Shown here: piece by piece, positions 30,411-38,533 of the stretch | Position numbering within the stretch: the stretch's first letter is position 1 | Layout: each line of letters opens with the position of its first letter | Origin: Candidatus Saccharimonadota bacterium | GTDB lineage: Bacteria; Patescibacteriota; Saccharimonadia; Saccharimonadales; UBA4665 | Direction of reading: 5' to 3' | NCBI GenBank assembly: GCA_020427965.1 | Contig: JAGQNT010000041.1 | Span: 1-43,524, forward strand | DNA: 43,524 nucleotides | Notes under the pieces: generated by a model | Database searches by the model: none | Seen by the model: the letters and a program-made list of their open reading frames with translations, nothing else | Told to the model about the DNA's origin: nothing | Made by a program: the position numbers and the translations under genes

Positions 30411-32081
30411 ATGAAGCAGGAACTTGCCCAGGCGGTCGCCGCAGTAGTGAAGGATTTGTTCGACACCGATGTGTCGGTAGATTTGACGCGGCCAGATGAA
30501 CAATTTGGTGATTTTGCTACCAATGTTGCTATGCAGCTGGCAGGCAAGCTGGGTAAGAACCCACGTGAAATTGCCGAGACGCTCGCAGCCAAATTGCGTG
30601 AGTTACCTGACATTACCAAGGCCGAAGTTGCTGGTCCAGGCTTTGTGAATATCACAGTGGACAACAGTTCTTTGCTCCAGGCACTCAACCAGCCACCGGC
30701 CAAGCCACTCGAAGGGAAGGTGATCGTCACAGAATACTCAGATATGAATCCTTTCAAGCAGTCACACGTCGGCCATCTGTACACAACCATTGTTGGTGAT
30801 GTCATCTCTAGACTCTACAAGTCAGCGGGTGCAACTGTACACCGCGTGAACTTTGGTGGGGATGTCGGCCTTCACGTGGCCAGAACCATGTGGGGAATTA
30901 TCAAGCATCTCGGTGGCGAAAACCCGGAGGGCTTATCAGAGGCAGGTACAAGCCCGCGCGAACAAACGACGTGGCTCAGCCAACGATATGTTGAGGGCAC
31001 TAAAGCATCCGAAGAAGATGAGGCCGCCAAGCAAGAGATTGTCGAGATAAATCAGCGGATTTACCAGCTTCATGATGCAAATGACCACGACTCAGCATTT
31101 GCGCAGATTTATTGGACTTGCCGTGAATGGAGTTACGACTATTTCAAAGAATTTTATGACCTGCTCCAGGTTAGTCAGTTTGAAAAATACTACCCTGAGA
31201 GTGTGACCGCGCCAGAGGGGATCAAAGTTGTCCGCGAGCAGCTAGCCAACGGTGTGTATCAGGAAAGTGACGGCGCAGTTGTCTTTGACGGCGAAAAATA
31301 CGGCCTACACACTAGGGTGTTTATCAATTCCAAAGGCCTGCCAACCTACGAAGCCAAAGACGTCGGGCTATCAATGCAGAAATGGGATGACTATCACTTT
31401 GACGAGTCGGTGATTATTACCGGTAACGACATCCAGCAGTACATGCAGGTGGTGCTCAAAAGTATCGAACAGTTCAAGCCAGAGCTGGCCAACCGCACAA
31501 AGCACATCACGCACGGCAATGTGAAGCTGGCTGGAGGCGTAAAAATGAGCTCGCGGCTCGGCAACGGCTTGGCACCAGAAGAAGTAATCGAATCTGCCCG
31601 CCAGGCCAGCCAGCAACAAACGGGCAAAATGGATGAGTCGGTGGTGATTGGCGCGGTCAAATATGCCTTTTTGCGCTCCCGCATTGGCGGTGATCTGATT
31701 TATGACCCAGTGGAGTCAGTCAGTATCGAGGGTAACAGTGGACCGTACTTGCAGTATGCACATACCCGCGCCAGAAGTATCTTAGCGAAAACAGAGGGCG
31801 GAGCGGGTGAGCTGACCGACCTGCAACCTGGCGAGCGAACATTGGTACGCAAACTTTGCGAGTACCCAGATGTGGTTGCGTTGGCCACAAACGAATTAAT
31901 GCCGCACCACATCTGCACGTATCTATACGAACTAGCCCAGACCTTCAACCGTTTTTACGAACAGAATCGAGTGATTGGCGATACAAGACAGGCCCAGCGC
32001 CTGACTTTAGTGGCAAAGTACGCCGAAACCCTCAAAGCCGGTTTAGGACTACTAGGTATGTCAGCTCCGGAGCAAATGTAA
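30411..32081 (+). CDS. argS: Arginine--tRNA ligase
   Basis: A 556-residue class I synthetase charging tRNA-Arg. N-terminal Add1 domain (about 1-75), the HIGH region NPFKQSHVGHLYTTIVGD (HVGH near residue 125), the YEAKDVGLSMQKW region, a degenerate KMSK motif (VKMSSRLGN) and the DALR anticodon-binding domain ending LGLLGMSAPEQM are present. The start at 30411 follows TATACT (30398-30403) by 7 nt; an in-frame ATG 60 nt earlier lies inside the preceding gene. The arginine tRNA at 854 is a substrate. Confidence 0.96.
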   Translation: MKQELAQAVAAVVKDLFDTDVSVDLTRPDEQFGDFATNVAMQLAGKLGKNPREIAETLAAKLRELPDITKAEVAGPGFVNITVDNSSLLQALNQPPAKPLEGKVIVTEYSDMNPFKQSHVGHLYTTIVGDVISRLYKSAGATVHRVNFGGDVGLHVARTMWGIIKHLGGENPEGLSEAGTSPREQTTWLSQRYVEGTKASEEDEAAKQEIVEINQRIYQLHDANDHDSAFAQIYWTCREWSYDYFKEFYDLLQVSQFEKYYPESVTAPEGIKVVREQLANGVYQESDGAVVFDGEKYGLHTRVFINSKGLPTYEAKDVGLSMQKWDDYHFDESVIITGNDIQQYMQVVLKSIEQFKPELANRTKHITHGNVKLAGGVKMSSRLGNGLAPEEVIESARQASQQQTGKMDESVVIGAVKYAFLRSRIGGDLIYDPVESVSIEGNSGPYLQYAHTRARSILAKTEGGAGELTDLQPGERTLVRKLCEYPDVVALATNELMPHHICTYLYELAQTFNRFYEQNRVIGDTRQAQRLTLVAKYAETLKAGLGLLGMSAPEQM

Positions 32082-32106
32082 TTATCATAGGGGAGATCAT
32101 AAATCT

Positions 32107-32508
32107 ATGACTGATAATGATTGGAAAGAGAAATTAACCCCCGAGCAGTACCGTGTACTGCGTGAAGGTGGTACCGAGACGCCGGGTACGGGCAAGTATG
32201 TTGATTTTGCCGAAGATGGTATGTATCACTGTGCTGCCTGTGGGCGAGCACTCTTTAAGAGTGATACTAAATACGAGTCAACTATTCCAGGTCTCATTGG
32301 GTGGCCAGCGTTTTCTGAGGCTGCCGCGAATGATGCCGTTGAACTCAAGTCAGACGACTCACTTGGCATGGCACGTACAGAAGTTGTTTGTAAAAAATGT
32401 GGCAGCCACCTCGGGCACTTATTTGATGACCCAAGCTCGCCCAACGGGAAACACTACTGTATCAATAGCGTCTGTTTGGATTTTGCACCCAAAGACAATA
32501 AAAAATAA
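32107..32508 (+). CDS. msrB: Peptide-methionine (R)-S-oxide reductase MsrB
   Basis: A 133-residue MsrB that repairs methionine-R-sulfoxide using thioredoxin. EKLTPEQYRVLREGGTETPG, zinc ligands in CAACG (about 40-44) and CKKCG (about 98-102), LIGWPAFSEA, SHLGHLFDD and the catalytic Cys in HYCINSVCLDF (near 118) are all in order. It follows argS by 25 nt, with GGGGAGATCATAAATCT before ATG, so they may share a transcript. A terminator overlaps its stop codon. Confidence 0.95.
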   Translation: MTDNDWKEKLTPEQYRVLREGGTETPGTGKYVDFAEDGMYHCAACGRALFKSDTKYESTIPGLIGWPAFSEAAANDAVELKSDDSLGMARTEVVCKKCGSHLGHLFDDPSSPNGKHYCINSVCLDFAPKDNKK

Positions 32509-32530
32509 CCGGCAGTTATGTGCCGGTTAT
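32505..32530 (+). terminator. Terminator of msrB
   Basis: ATAACCGGCA (32505-32514) pairs with TGCCGGTTAT (32521-32530) around GTTATG; bidirectional T-richness is modest (TTATTA). It could serve both msrB and the convergent 32549 gene. Confidence 0.65.
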
Positions 32531-32548
32531 TAGCAGTCTCTGATAAAC

Positions 32549-33118
32549 TTACTTGTCGTCTTGTTTGCCTTTGATGGCAGATTCAACGACATCGTGAGGC
32601 AGTTCGGCGGCGCCCAGCAGGGCATCACGGACAGTATTTGCCGCATCACCGCCCACAGAGGTTGCTGCATCGAGCGCACCACCAACAGCCGCTTTGGCAG
32701 CTTCACTAGTGTCGGCGCCGACATCGCCAGCGGCCTTTATGGCACCACGGACGGCGCCAACGGCGGCCATTCCGATATCACCACCAGTTTCAGCAACGCC
32801 ACTGACCACGCCCTGGGCGCCACCACGTACGCCATCGATCACGTCGCCACCAACTTGGCTGACACCGTTTACGACACCGCTCATAGTGTTAGCTGCCGTA
32901 TCGGTAACGCTGGTGCCAACGGTGCCAACTCCCTTGACTGCACCGGCTGCAACAGAGGCGACTGCTTCGACGGCGGTCGTACCGACTTCACCGGCTCCTT
33001 GCAGCACATTGACCACCTGGTTCTTAACTGTGCTGGTAACTGCGCTAAGGATGTCATCTACCCCAGTTACGGCAGCTTTTACAGCACCGGTTGCTTCGTT
33101 GATAATTCGGTCTAGCAT
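32549..33118 (-). CDS. Repetitive Ala/Gly/Val-rich amphipathic protein (LEA-like)
   Basis: A 189-residue protein of low-complexity amphipathic helices in which roughly 11-15-residue units such as VGTTAVEAVASVAAGAVKGVG and VGGDVIDGVRGGAQGVVSGVA recur. No Cys, few aromatics and a charged end (ESAIKGKQDDK). The pattern resembles late-embryogenesis-abundant or phasin-like proteins that protect membranes or proteins under desiccation or stress; this is inference. AAAGGAGG precedes ATG, as for hdeD and the 2639 gene. Long open frames on the other strand here are composition artefacts. Confidence 0.7.
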   Translation of the reverse strand: MLDRIINEATGAVKAAVTGVDDILSAVTSTVKNQVVNVLQGAGEVGTTAVEAVASVAAGAVKGVGTVGTSVTDTAANTMSGVVNGVSQVGGDVIDGVRGGAQGVVSGVAETGGDIGMAAVGAVRGAIKAAGDVGADTSEAAKAAVGGALDAATSVGGDAANTVRDALLGAAELPHDVVESAIKGKQDDK

Positions 33119-33180
33119 AAACCCTCCTTTGTGAGTAATAAGCAGCTCAAGGCTCTCTTACCACCATACCACAGGTAGGG

Positions 33181-33543
33181 TTAGCGGTTTTGGCTGTAGT
33201 ACTTGTTGCCCCATTCGGCCATGGCGCGAAGGACAGGAATCAGGTCTTCACCTTTTGTGGTGAGTGAGTACTCAGTTCGAGGTGGTACTTCGTGAAAAGT
33301 CGTTTTACTGACAATGTCGTGAGTCGCTAGATCCTCGAGTCTTTGTGAGAGGGTGCGTGGGTTGATGTCACCAACAAGGCGCTCTAGTTCGCCAAACCTT
33401 TTGGGGCCACTAGCCAGGTCTTTAAGAATCAGAGCAGTCCACTTATTGCCAATGATTTGCATAGCCGACGCAACGCAACCAACGCGGCTTTCGATAGCTT
33501 CGCTATCGTACTGAGTGATCAATTTCGTATCCGTTGTCTTCAT
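33181..33543 (-). CDS. HxlR family transcriptional regulator
   Basis: A 120-residue winged-helix regulator. CVASAMQIIGNKWTALILKDLASGPKRFGELERLVGDINPRTLSQRLEDLATHDIV (about 20-75) is the HxlR domain, including the near-N-terminal Cys used for redox or quinone sensing in YodB/HypR-type members. Start taken at ATG 33543, because TATACT lies 10 nt upstream and an earlier in-frame ATG falls inside the operator region. It is divergent from an FMN reductase, the usual HxlR arrangement. Confidence 0.88.
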   Translation of the reverse strand: MKTTDTKLITQYDSEAIESRVGCVASAMQIIGNKWTALILKDLASGPKRFGELERLVGDINPRTLSQRLEDLATHDIVSKTTFHEVPPRTEYSLTTKGEDLIPVLRAMAEWGNKYYSQNR

Positions 33544-33595
33544 TACTTTACAAAGTATAGTATTGGATCTATACTGCATTAGGTTAATACTATAC
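33544..33595. promoter_or_regulatory. Candidate HxlR operator region
   Basis: GTATAGTATT (33555-33564) and AATACTATAC (33586-33595) form a perfect 10-bp inverted repeat overlapping the HxlR promoter; TACTTTACAAAGTATAGTA at 33545-33563 is a second, imperfect dyad. AT-rich TACTAT-type dyads are the usual HxlR/YodB binding pattern. Confidence 0.6.
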
Positions 33596-33639
33596 AAAAT
33601 ATACCACCTTTACAACTTATGCACCAGGCCCGATACGCT

Positions 33640-33760
33640 TCCGGCAAAGCCGAAAGTTTCTCAGGCCTTCTCGGCCACTGCTTGGTTGCAAGTTGCGATG
33701 CTCAGTCACTGTACTTTTGTACAGCTCCTTCCGCTTCTCGCTTGCGCCCAACCATTGACT
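33640..33760. repeat. Short palindromic element, copy 3
   Basis: CTGTAC-TTTT-GTACAG (33709-33724) followed by CTCCTTCCGCTTCTCGCTTG and preceded by TTGCGATGCTCAGTCA. In reverse complement it has the GAGCGAA-type tract / hairpin / GAGCATCGCA order of the tsaD insertion. A further hairpin, TTCCGGC-AAA-GCCGAA, lies at its left. It separates the HxlR promoter from the FMN reductase. Confidence 0.4.
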
Positions 33761-33802
33761 CGAGCGCATCAGCCGTAAAGGCAAACAAGGAGGGAAACAA
33801 TA

Positions 33803-34378
33803 ATGAAACTAGGTATTGTAGTGGGTACTATTCGACAAGGTCGTCAAACTTTAAAACAAGCAAACTGGGTACAAAAAACAGCCCAGCAAATGGAGGGGGT
33901 AGAGGTCGAGATTGTAGACTTGGCTGACTATCCACTGCCGTTTTTTGCAGAACCTGTCAGTCCTCGTTACAACCCTGAGCGCAAGCCAGAGCCGGCCGCG
34001 CAGAAGTGGCTTGATAAAATTGCTGAGTTCGATGCCTACGTCTTTGTAACTCCGGAGTATAACCACTCTATTCCTGGTGTTCTAAAAAACGCCTTCGATT
34101 ATTTTGACTGGCAGATGAAACGTAAGCCTGCTGCTATCGTGTCACACGGTACCGTCGGTGGTGCTCGTGCTGCAATGCACTTGAAGGAGATCATTTCCGA
34201 GGCACGCGCTGTGCCGATCCCAGAGTTTGTGGCACTGGCGCACATGAGTGACGTCATTGACGACGACGGCAACCTATCGGCCGAGGCCGCCGCTAACCCG
34301 TATGGTCCCCAAACAGCTCTTGGCAATCTGTTGACTGAGCTACAGTGGTACAGTAACGCGTTGCTCACCGCCAAATAG
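33803..34378 (+). CDS. NADPH-dependent FMN reductase family protein
   Basis: A 191-residue flavodoxin-like oxidoreductase. LGIVVGTIRQGRQ (residues 3-15) is the FMN phosphate-binding loop; YVFVTPEYNHSIPGVLKNAFDYF (near 75-97) is the family hallmark, and VSHGTVGGARAAMHL follows. It probably reduces quinones, azo compounds or chromate with NAD(P)H. AAGGAGG lies 9 nt before ATG. It is divergent from the HxlR gene, so induction by electrophiles or quinones is a reasonable inference. A terminator follows. Confidence 0.88.
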   Translation: MKLGIVVGTIRQGRQTLKQANWVQKTAQQMEGVEVEIVDLADYPLPFFAEPVSPRYNPERKPEPAAQKWLDKIAEFDAYVFVTPEYNHSIPGVLKNAFDYFDWQMKRKPAAIVSHGTVGGARAAMHLKEIISEARAVPIPEFVALAHMSDVIDDDGNLSAEAAANPYGPQTALGNLLTELQWYSNALLTAK

Positions 34379-34403
34379 GGCTTACCAAGAGGTTACTACC
34401 AGG

Positions 34404-34436
34404 AAGAACCTGCGTTACTATACGCAGGTTCTTTGT
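34404..34436 (+). terminator. Terminator of the FMN reductase
   Basis: AAGAACCTGCG (34404-34414) pairs with CGCAGGTTCTT (34423-34433) around an 8-nt loop, followed by TG T-rich sequence. Confidence 0.75.
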
Positions 34437-34514
34437 CTAGTCTCAAACAATTACTATTAATAAGCTTGCAACTTCGGTAAATGATGCTAATGTTTAAGTA
34501 AGGAATCATGCATT

Positions 34515-36020
34515 GTGAGTGTGAAACAACACCTTGACCAAATAAAACATTCTTGGACAGCAGCTTTTGTGGTAATCGCTTTTACGGCCGTTGCGGGGTT
34601 GGTCTTGTTACAAACTGCATTTGCGGCCACTGGTAGTGTCTATCTGTCTCCCTCGAGCACAAGCATGGCCCACGGTTCTAGTGTGACGCTGAGTCTGCGC
34701 ATCAATCCAGGCGCAACTGTTGATGGCGTTCAGGCAACGATTAACTTTGACTCCAGCGAATTACAATACGTTAGTTTGTCGACCTCTTCGTCAGCTTTCC
34801 CCATACAGCTGTCGCAATCGGTAGGCAGCAGCTCAATCCAGCTATCTCGTGGCGATTTGTCGGGGGGTGTTAGCAGCGACGCACTCATCGCGAAGGTAAC
34901 CTTCAAAGCGTTACCGTACAGTGGTAGTTCCTCAGTAACCCTGAGTGGGGTCAACGCTACTAGTGGTGGATCATATACCAATCCATCTTCTGCAAATGCG
35001 ACCATTACGTTCACGCCTGGTTCATGTCCAAGTGGACAAACAGGCACGCCACCTAACTGTACGACGAGCTCGAGCGGTGGAAGTTCTAGCGGCTCGTCCG
35101 GTGGCAGCACCAGCTCAGGCGGGTCGACGAGCGGTTCTTCTGATAGTGGCTCTGGTTCATCTTCAAGTGGCTCCTCTGGCTCATCGTCTAATGGCAGTGG
35201 TGACACCAATGCGACTCCCTCGACCGTGAAGAGCGAGGACGTGCAATTTACCCTGGCCGCCATTAAAACGACCAGCAAAGAACCGACAAAGGTATACATT
35301 CGTTACGGCATTAATGGCAAGCTCAACCTACAGACCAAAGTGAGCGGCTTCTCGACATCGCACAACATCAAACTTGACCCTAAACTGTTAATTCCCGGCG
35401 AGAATTACACGTATCAAGTTGTCTCAATTAACAAAAAGGGCAAGACAACCACCTCGGCAAAACAAACCTTTAAGACTAAAGGCTTCACGGTGACTGTTGG
35501 TGTATTCGACAAGAACCACAAACCAGTTAAAAACAAGGAAGTCACGCTACACTCAGACCCGCTAACAGCCACGACTGACAAGACTGGGTTTGCAACCTTT
35601 ACCGACGTCTCGCCAGGTACCCACACGTTAATTTATAGCCAGGGTAATCAAGAATACAATTCCGAGGTAGTCGTAGCCAACAACGTTGTAACAGAGGATG
35701 GCGTGCAAACCGCTCCAACTCAGTCCCTATCAGTTGTGTATGGATTTGAGCAAAAAGACAATTGGCTCACAAACAACTGGTTGATCGTTGTACTGCTGGT
35801 TGTTTTGGTGGCAGCTTTTGCAACCATATTGATGCGCCGTAACAAAGTGGCTAGCGTCGGAGCTTCTGGTATAACAGATGCCGAAATTAGCGCAATGGTT
35901 TCAGATGATCCAGCGCCACAGACGAGCAATGAGCCGATTAGTCATGTTCCTACGCCATCCAATCCGCAACCCGGCAGCACATTCACACCAGATAATAATC
36001 AGGACAAGAAAGAGCCATAA
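34515..36020 (+). CDS. Membrane-anchored cohesin-domain protein
   Basis: A 501-residue surface protein from GTG 34515 (TAAGGA upstream). Signal/anchor helix at about 15-37 ending AFA-ATG. Cohesin-like domain at about 40-165: VYLSPSSTSMAHGSSVTLSL, the VDGVQATINFDSSELQYV strand pattern, and LIAKVTFKAL. A Ser/Gly-rich linker (about 180-233), a fibronectin-like domain (240-325), a carboxypeptidase-regulatory/CnaB-like domain (TVGVFDKNHKPVKNKEVTLH...TDKTGFATF, about 328-395), a transmembrane helix near 413-440 with RRNK stop-transfer, and a 60-residue cytoplasmic tail follow. It should display the cohesin outside the cell and bind a dockerin; the next gene encodes one. Confidence 0.82.
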   Translation: MSVKQHLDQIKHSWTAAFVVIAFTAVAGLVLLQTAFAATGSVYLSPSSTSMAHGSSVTLSLRINPGATVDGVQATINFDSSELQYVSLSTSSSAFPIQLSQSVGSSSIQLSRGDLSGGVSSDALIAKVTFKALPYSGSSSVTLSGVNATSGGSYTNPSSANATITFTPGSCPSGQTGTPPNCTTSSSGGSSSGSSGGSTSSGGSTSGSSDSGSGSSSSGSSGSSSNGSGDTNATPSTVKSEDVQFTLAAIKTTSKEPTKVYIRYGINGKLNLQTKVSGFSTSHNIKLDPKLLIPGENYTYQVVSINKKGKTTTSAKQTFKTKGFTVTVGVFDKNHKPVKNKEVTLHSDPLTATTDKTGFATFTDVSPGTHTLIYSQGNQEYNSEVVVANNVVTEDGVQTAPTQSLSVVYGFEQKDNWLTNNWLIVVLLVVLVAAFATILMRRNKVASVGASGITDAEISAMVSDDPAPQTSNEPISHVPTPSNPQPGSTFTPDNNQDKKEP

Positions 36021-36023
36021 GTA

Positions 36024-37553
36024 ATGGTTGGGCAGGGGATATCACTCCGACGATCATATCTTTTCGTTATTCTCACGGGTATTTTTCTTGCCACCTTTTT
36101 TGTGGTGACGCCACGCTCGGCGAGCGCTGCGGCGTGTACAGCGCCTAGTACTGATTACGGTACAGTCTCGAACCTAACCATGAGCATACCGAGTACCGGT
36201 ACGTACAGAATTTGGACTCGCATGGCTGCTCCCAATGCCACTGACAATACGTATAAACTAGAAATCGATGGCACCACTTGCTACACCGTCGGTGGTAGTA
36301 CTGTTCCAACGTATGCATCAGGTGCTACGACGTATTTTACGAGTGGTAGCACAAACTGGATTAGTAAGACCAGTGGTGGTGCCCAAATTGACGTCAGCCT
36401 GACATCGGGCAACCATACCCTCAAACTGATCGGTAATGCTCCAAACGTTGTGGTTGATCGTCTTATCGCGACTCAGGATACGGCCTGTGTGCCAACCGGT
36501 ACTGGAGATAATTGCGCCAATCCACCTGACACAACAAATCCGGTTGTATCAATTACTTCACCGGCCAACAACGCTACCATTTCCTCGACGACGACCGTCA
36601 CAGCAAACGCTACTGACGATACTGCTGTCACTAAAGTTGAGTTTTATGTCGACGGCACGTTGAAAGCCACGGACACCTCTAGCCCGTATACTTACTCGTT
36701 CAACCCTGCAAGCAACAGTGTTGGCTCACACCAACTCACGGCGAAAGCGTACGATGCCGCGAGCAATACTGCGACCAGTAGCGTGGTGAACGTAACGATT
36801 CCCGATACAACGCCACCGGTGATATCCTCGATTTCTTCTGGTAGTATCACTCAAACTTCAGCGACTATCACATGGACGACAGATGAGGCGGCTGATTCAC
36901 AAATTAAATACGGTACCACGTCATCATATGGCTCGACGACAACGCTTAACACCACAAAAGTTACCTCCCATAGCGTTTCCGTCACTGGACTTACCGCAGG
37001 TACAACCTACCACTACCAGGTAGTCTCCAAGGACGCTGCCGGGAACTCATCATCTTCGGCTGACCAAACGTTTACGACCCAGGCACCAGCGGCTGACACA
37101 ACCGCACCGACGGTTTCAATGACTGCCCCATCTAACTCAAGTACAGTAACGGGGACTGTCAATGTCACAGCTAGTGCATCAGACAATGTTGGTGTGGCTG
37201 GAGTACAGTTCAAGCTCGATGGCAACAACCTAGGTACCGAGGATACCAGCTCACCATACTCAGTTAGTTGGAATACCACGGGGACAAGCAACGGCTCGCA
37301 CACACTGACAGCAGTAGCGCGTGATGCGGCCGGTAACACCAAGACCGCAACAACCATCACCGTAACCGTTAACAATCCAACCTCTGACCCTGCTGACATT
37401 AACCAAGATGGTTCCGTTAACCTCCTAGACTTTAGTCTTCTCGCCAGCAAATTCGGCCAATCGGGCTCAGGTCTGGGTCGGGCAGACATCAACCAGGATG
37501 GCTCCGTTAACCTCCTAGACTTCAGTCTGCTCGCCGGCAAATTCGGCACCTAG
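36024..37553 (+). CDS. Secreted dockerin protein with carbohydrate-binding-like, Ig and FN3 domains
   Basis: A 509-residue exported protein. Signal peptide 1-35 (cleavage after SASA). Residues 36-150 form a beta-rich, CBM35/malectin-like domain (TGTYRIWTRMAAPN, SGNHTLKLIGNAPNVVVDRLIA). Bacterial Ig-like domain at about 172-262, FN3 at 264-350 (ITWTTDEAADSQIKYG, TTYHYQVVSKDAAGN), second Ig-like at 357-450. C-terminal type I dockerin (456-509) with two Ca-binding repeats, each DINQDGSVNLLDFSLLA. The two repeats are nearly identical in DNA too. No catalytic domain. It lies 3 nt after the cohesin gene stop, so they are co-transcribed partners. Confidence 0.85.
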   Translation: MVGQGISLRRSYLFVILTGIFLATFFVVTPRSASAAACTAPSTDYGTVSNLTMSIPSTGTYRIWTRMAAPNATDNTYKLEIDGTTCYTVGGSTVPTYASGATTYFTSGSTNWISKTSGGAQIDVSLTSGNHTLKLIGNAPNVVVDRLIATQDTACVPTGTGDNCANPPDTTNPVVSITSPANNATISSTTTVTANATDDTAVTKVEFYVDGTLKATDTSSPYTYSFNPASNSVGSHQLTAKAYDAASNTATSSVVNVTIPDTTPPVISSISSGSITQTSATITWTTDEAADSQIKYGTTSSYGSTTTLNTTKVTSHSVSVTGLTAGTTYHYQVVSKDAAGNSSSSADQTFTTQAPAADTTAPTVSMTAPSNSSTVTGTVNVTASASDNVGVAGVQFKLDGNNLGTEDTSSPYSVSWNTTGTSNGSHTLTAVARDAAGNTKTATTITVTVNNPTSDPADINQDGSVNLLDFSLLASKFGQSGSGLGRADINQDGSVNLLDFSLLAGKFGT

Positions 37554-37603
37554 AACAATACTTCGTCAACACGAACCTACTTTGCCTCCATCATCAACAG
37601 AGG

Positions 37604-37609
37604 TATAAT
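37604..37609 (+). promoter_or_regulatory. -10 box setting the orn start
   Basis: TATAAT ends 7 nt before ATG 37617 and contains the AT of the earlier in-frame ATG 37608, which therefore cannot be the start. Confidence 0.65.
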
Positions 37610-37616
37610 GCCTGTA

Positions 37617-38180
37617 ATGATTGATAAAAAAGCGGTGCCAACCAAGCTACTGTGGGTTGACTTAGAAATGACTGGACTCGATCCTGAAAAGGACGTGATC
37701 CTGGAAATTGCCGCCGAAATCACTGACTTTGACTTCAAGACCTTGGCAAGTTACGAGGCTCGGGTCAAACAAAAACGTGACGTGGTTGTCGATCGCATGC
37801 AGAAGAATGTTTGGTGGAAAGAGTATCCTACCAACCGCGATGATTTTATTCAGAAACTAGACCAGGGAAAATCACTGGCCGAAGTTGAACAAGATTTAAT
37901 CAATCTGGTTTCGCTACATTTCGAAGACGAACCAGCGGTGTTGGCTGGCAATAGTATCCACAACGACCGAAAATTCATCGCCAAGTGGTGGCCATCACTG
38001 GATCTAAAGCTGCATTATCGCATGCTGGACGTCAGTGCCTGGAAGGTATTTATGCAAGGAAAATACGGGGTGGAGTTTGAAAAAAGGGAAGTTCATCGGG
38101 CTTTTGATGATATCCAGGCGAGCATTGCCGAACTTCAGCACTACCTAGAGTGGTTTCAGCATGGATCACAAGACGGTTGA
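37617..38180 (+). CDS. orn: Oligoribonuclease
   Basis: A 187-residue DEDDh 3'-5' exonuclease that degrades 2-5-nt RNA to mononucleotides. LLWVDLEMTGLDPEKDVILEIA (DxE motif), AGNSIHNDRKFI (second Asp), and HRAFDDIQASIAEL (H and last Asp) are present. Usual length. Leaderless start at 37617. Its last 20 nt overlap the MmcQ gene in another frame. Confidence 0.93.
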   Translation: MIDKKAVPTKLLWVDLEMTGLDPEKDVILEIAAEITDFDFKTLASYEARVKQKRDVVVDRMQKNVWWKEYPTNRDDFIQKLDQGKSLAEVEQDLINLVSLHFEDEPAVLAGNSIHNDRKFIAKWWPSLDLKLHYRMLDVSAWKVFMQGKYGVEFEKREVHRAFDDIQASIAELQHYLEWFQHGSQDG

Positions 38181-38481
38181 GGATTACATTCTAGAAATGC
38201 CCAACGCAGTGCGCGAGTACCCGTTTGGGGAAGGCGTGGCAGTCTATAAGACAGGCGATAAAATGTTTGCCCTGATCAGCGAAGGGAGTGATCCTGTACG
38301 CATCAGCCTAAAATGTGACCCGCTGCTGGCGCAAACACTGCGTGAACGCTATGAGAGTGTTATGCCTGGTTACCATTTGAACAAGAAGCATTGGAACACG
38401 ATCGTACTCAGTGGCCAACTGCCCTGGAACGAGGTCCAGGATCTGATCCGTCACAGCTACCAGCTGGTCGTCGGTAAATAG
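38161..38481 (+). CDS. MmcQ/YjbR family protein
   Basis: A 106-residue protein of the double-wing CyaY-like fold. MPNAVREYPFGEGVAVYK near the start, MFALISE, ISLKCDPLLAQTLRERYESVMPGYHLNKKHWNTI, and WNEVQDLIRHSYQLVV at the end are family hallmarks. Members are described as DNA-binding, role unclear. Translationally coupled to orn through the 20-nt overlap. Confidence 0.88.
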   Translation: MDHKTVEDYILEMPNAVREYPFGEGVAVYKTGDKMFALISEGSDPVRISLKCDPLLAQTLRERYESVMPGYHLNKKHWNTIVLSGQLPWNEVQDLIRHSYQLVVGK

Positions 38482-38502
38482 ATATATTCAATCAGCCCAG
38501 CA

Positions 38503-38533
38503 AACCATTACTATACTTTGTATAGTAATGGTT
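38503..38533. repeat. AT-rich palindrome between convergent genes
   Basis: AACCATTACTATAC (38503-38516), TTT, GTATAGTAATGGTT (38520-38533): 14-bp arms. It sits at the meeting point of the MmcQ gene and the convergent 38532 gene, so an AU-rich bidirectional terminator is likely, yet its core TACTATAC/GTATAGTA equals the HxlR operator motif. Confidence 0.55.

Noticed and set aside
32561-33134. Long open frames antisense to the LEA-like gene
   Set aside because: They arise from its Ala/Gly/Val codon repeats, lack ribosome binding sites, and the minus-strand gene has a perfect AAAGGAGG site.
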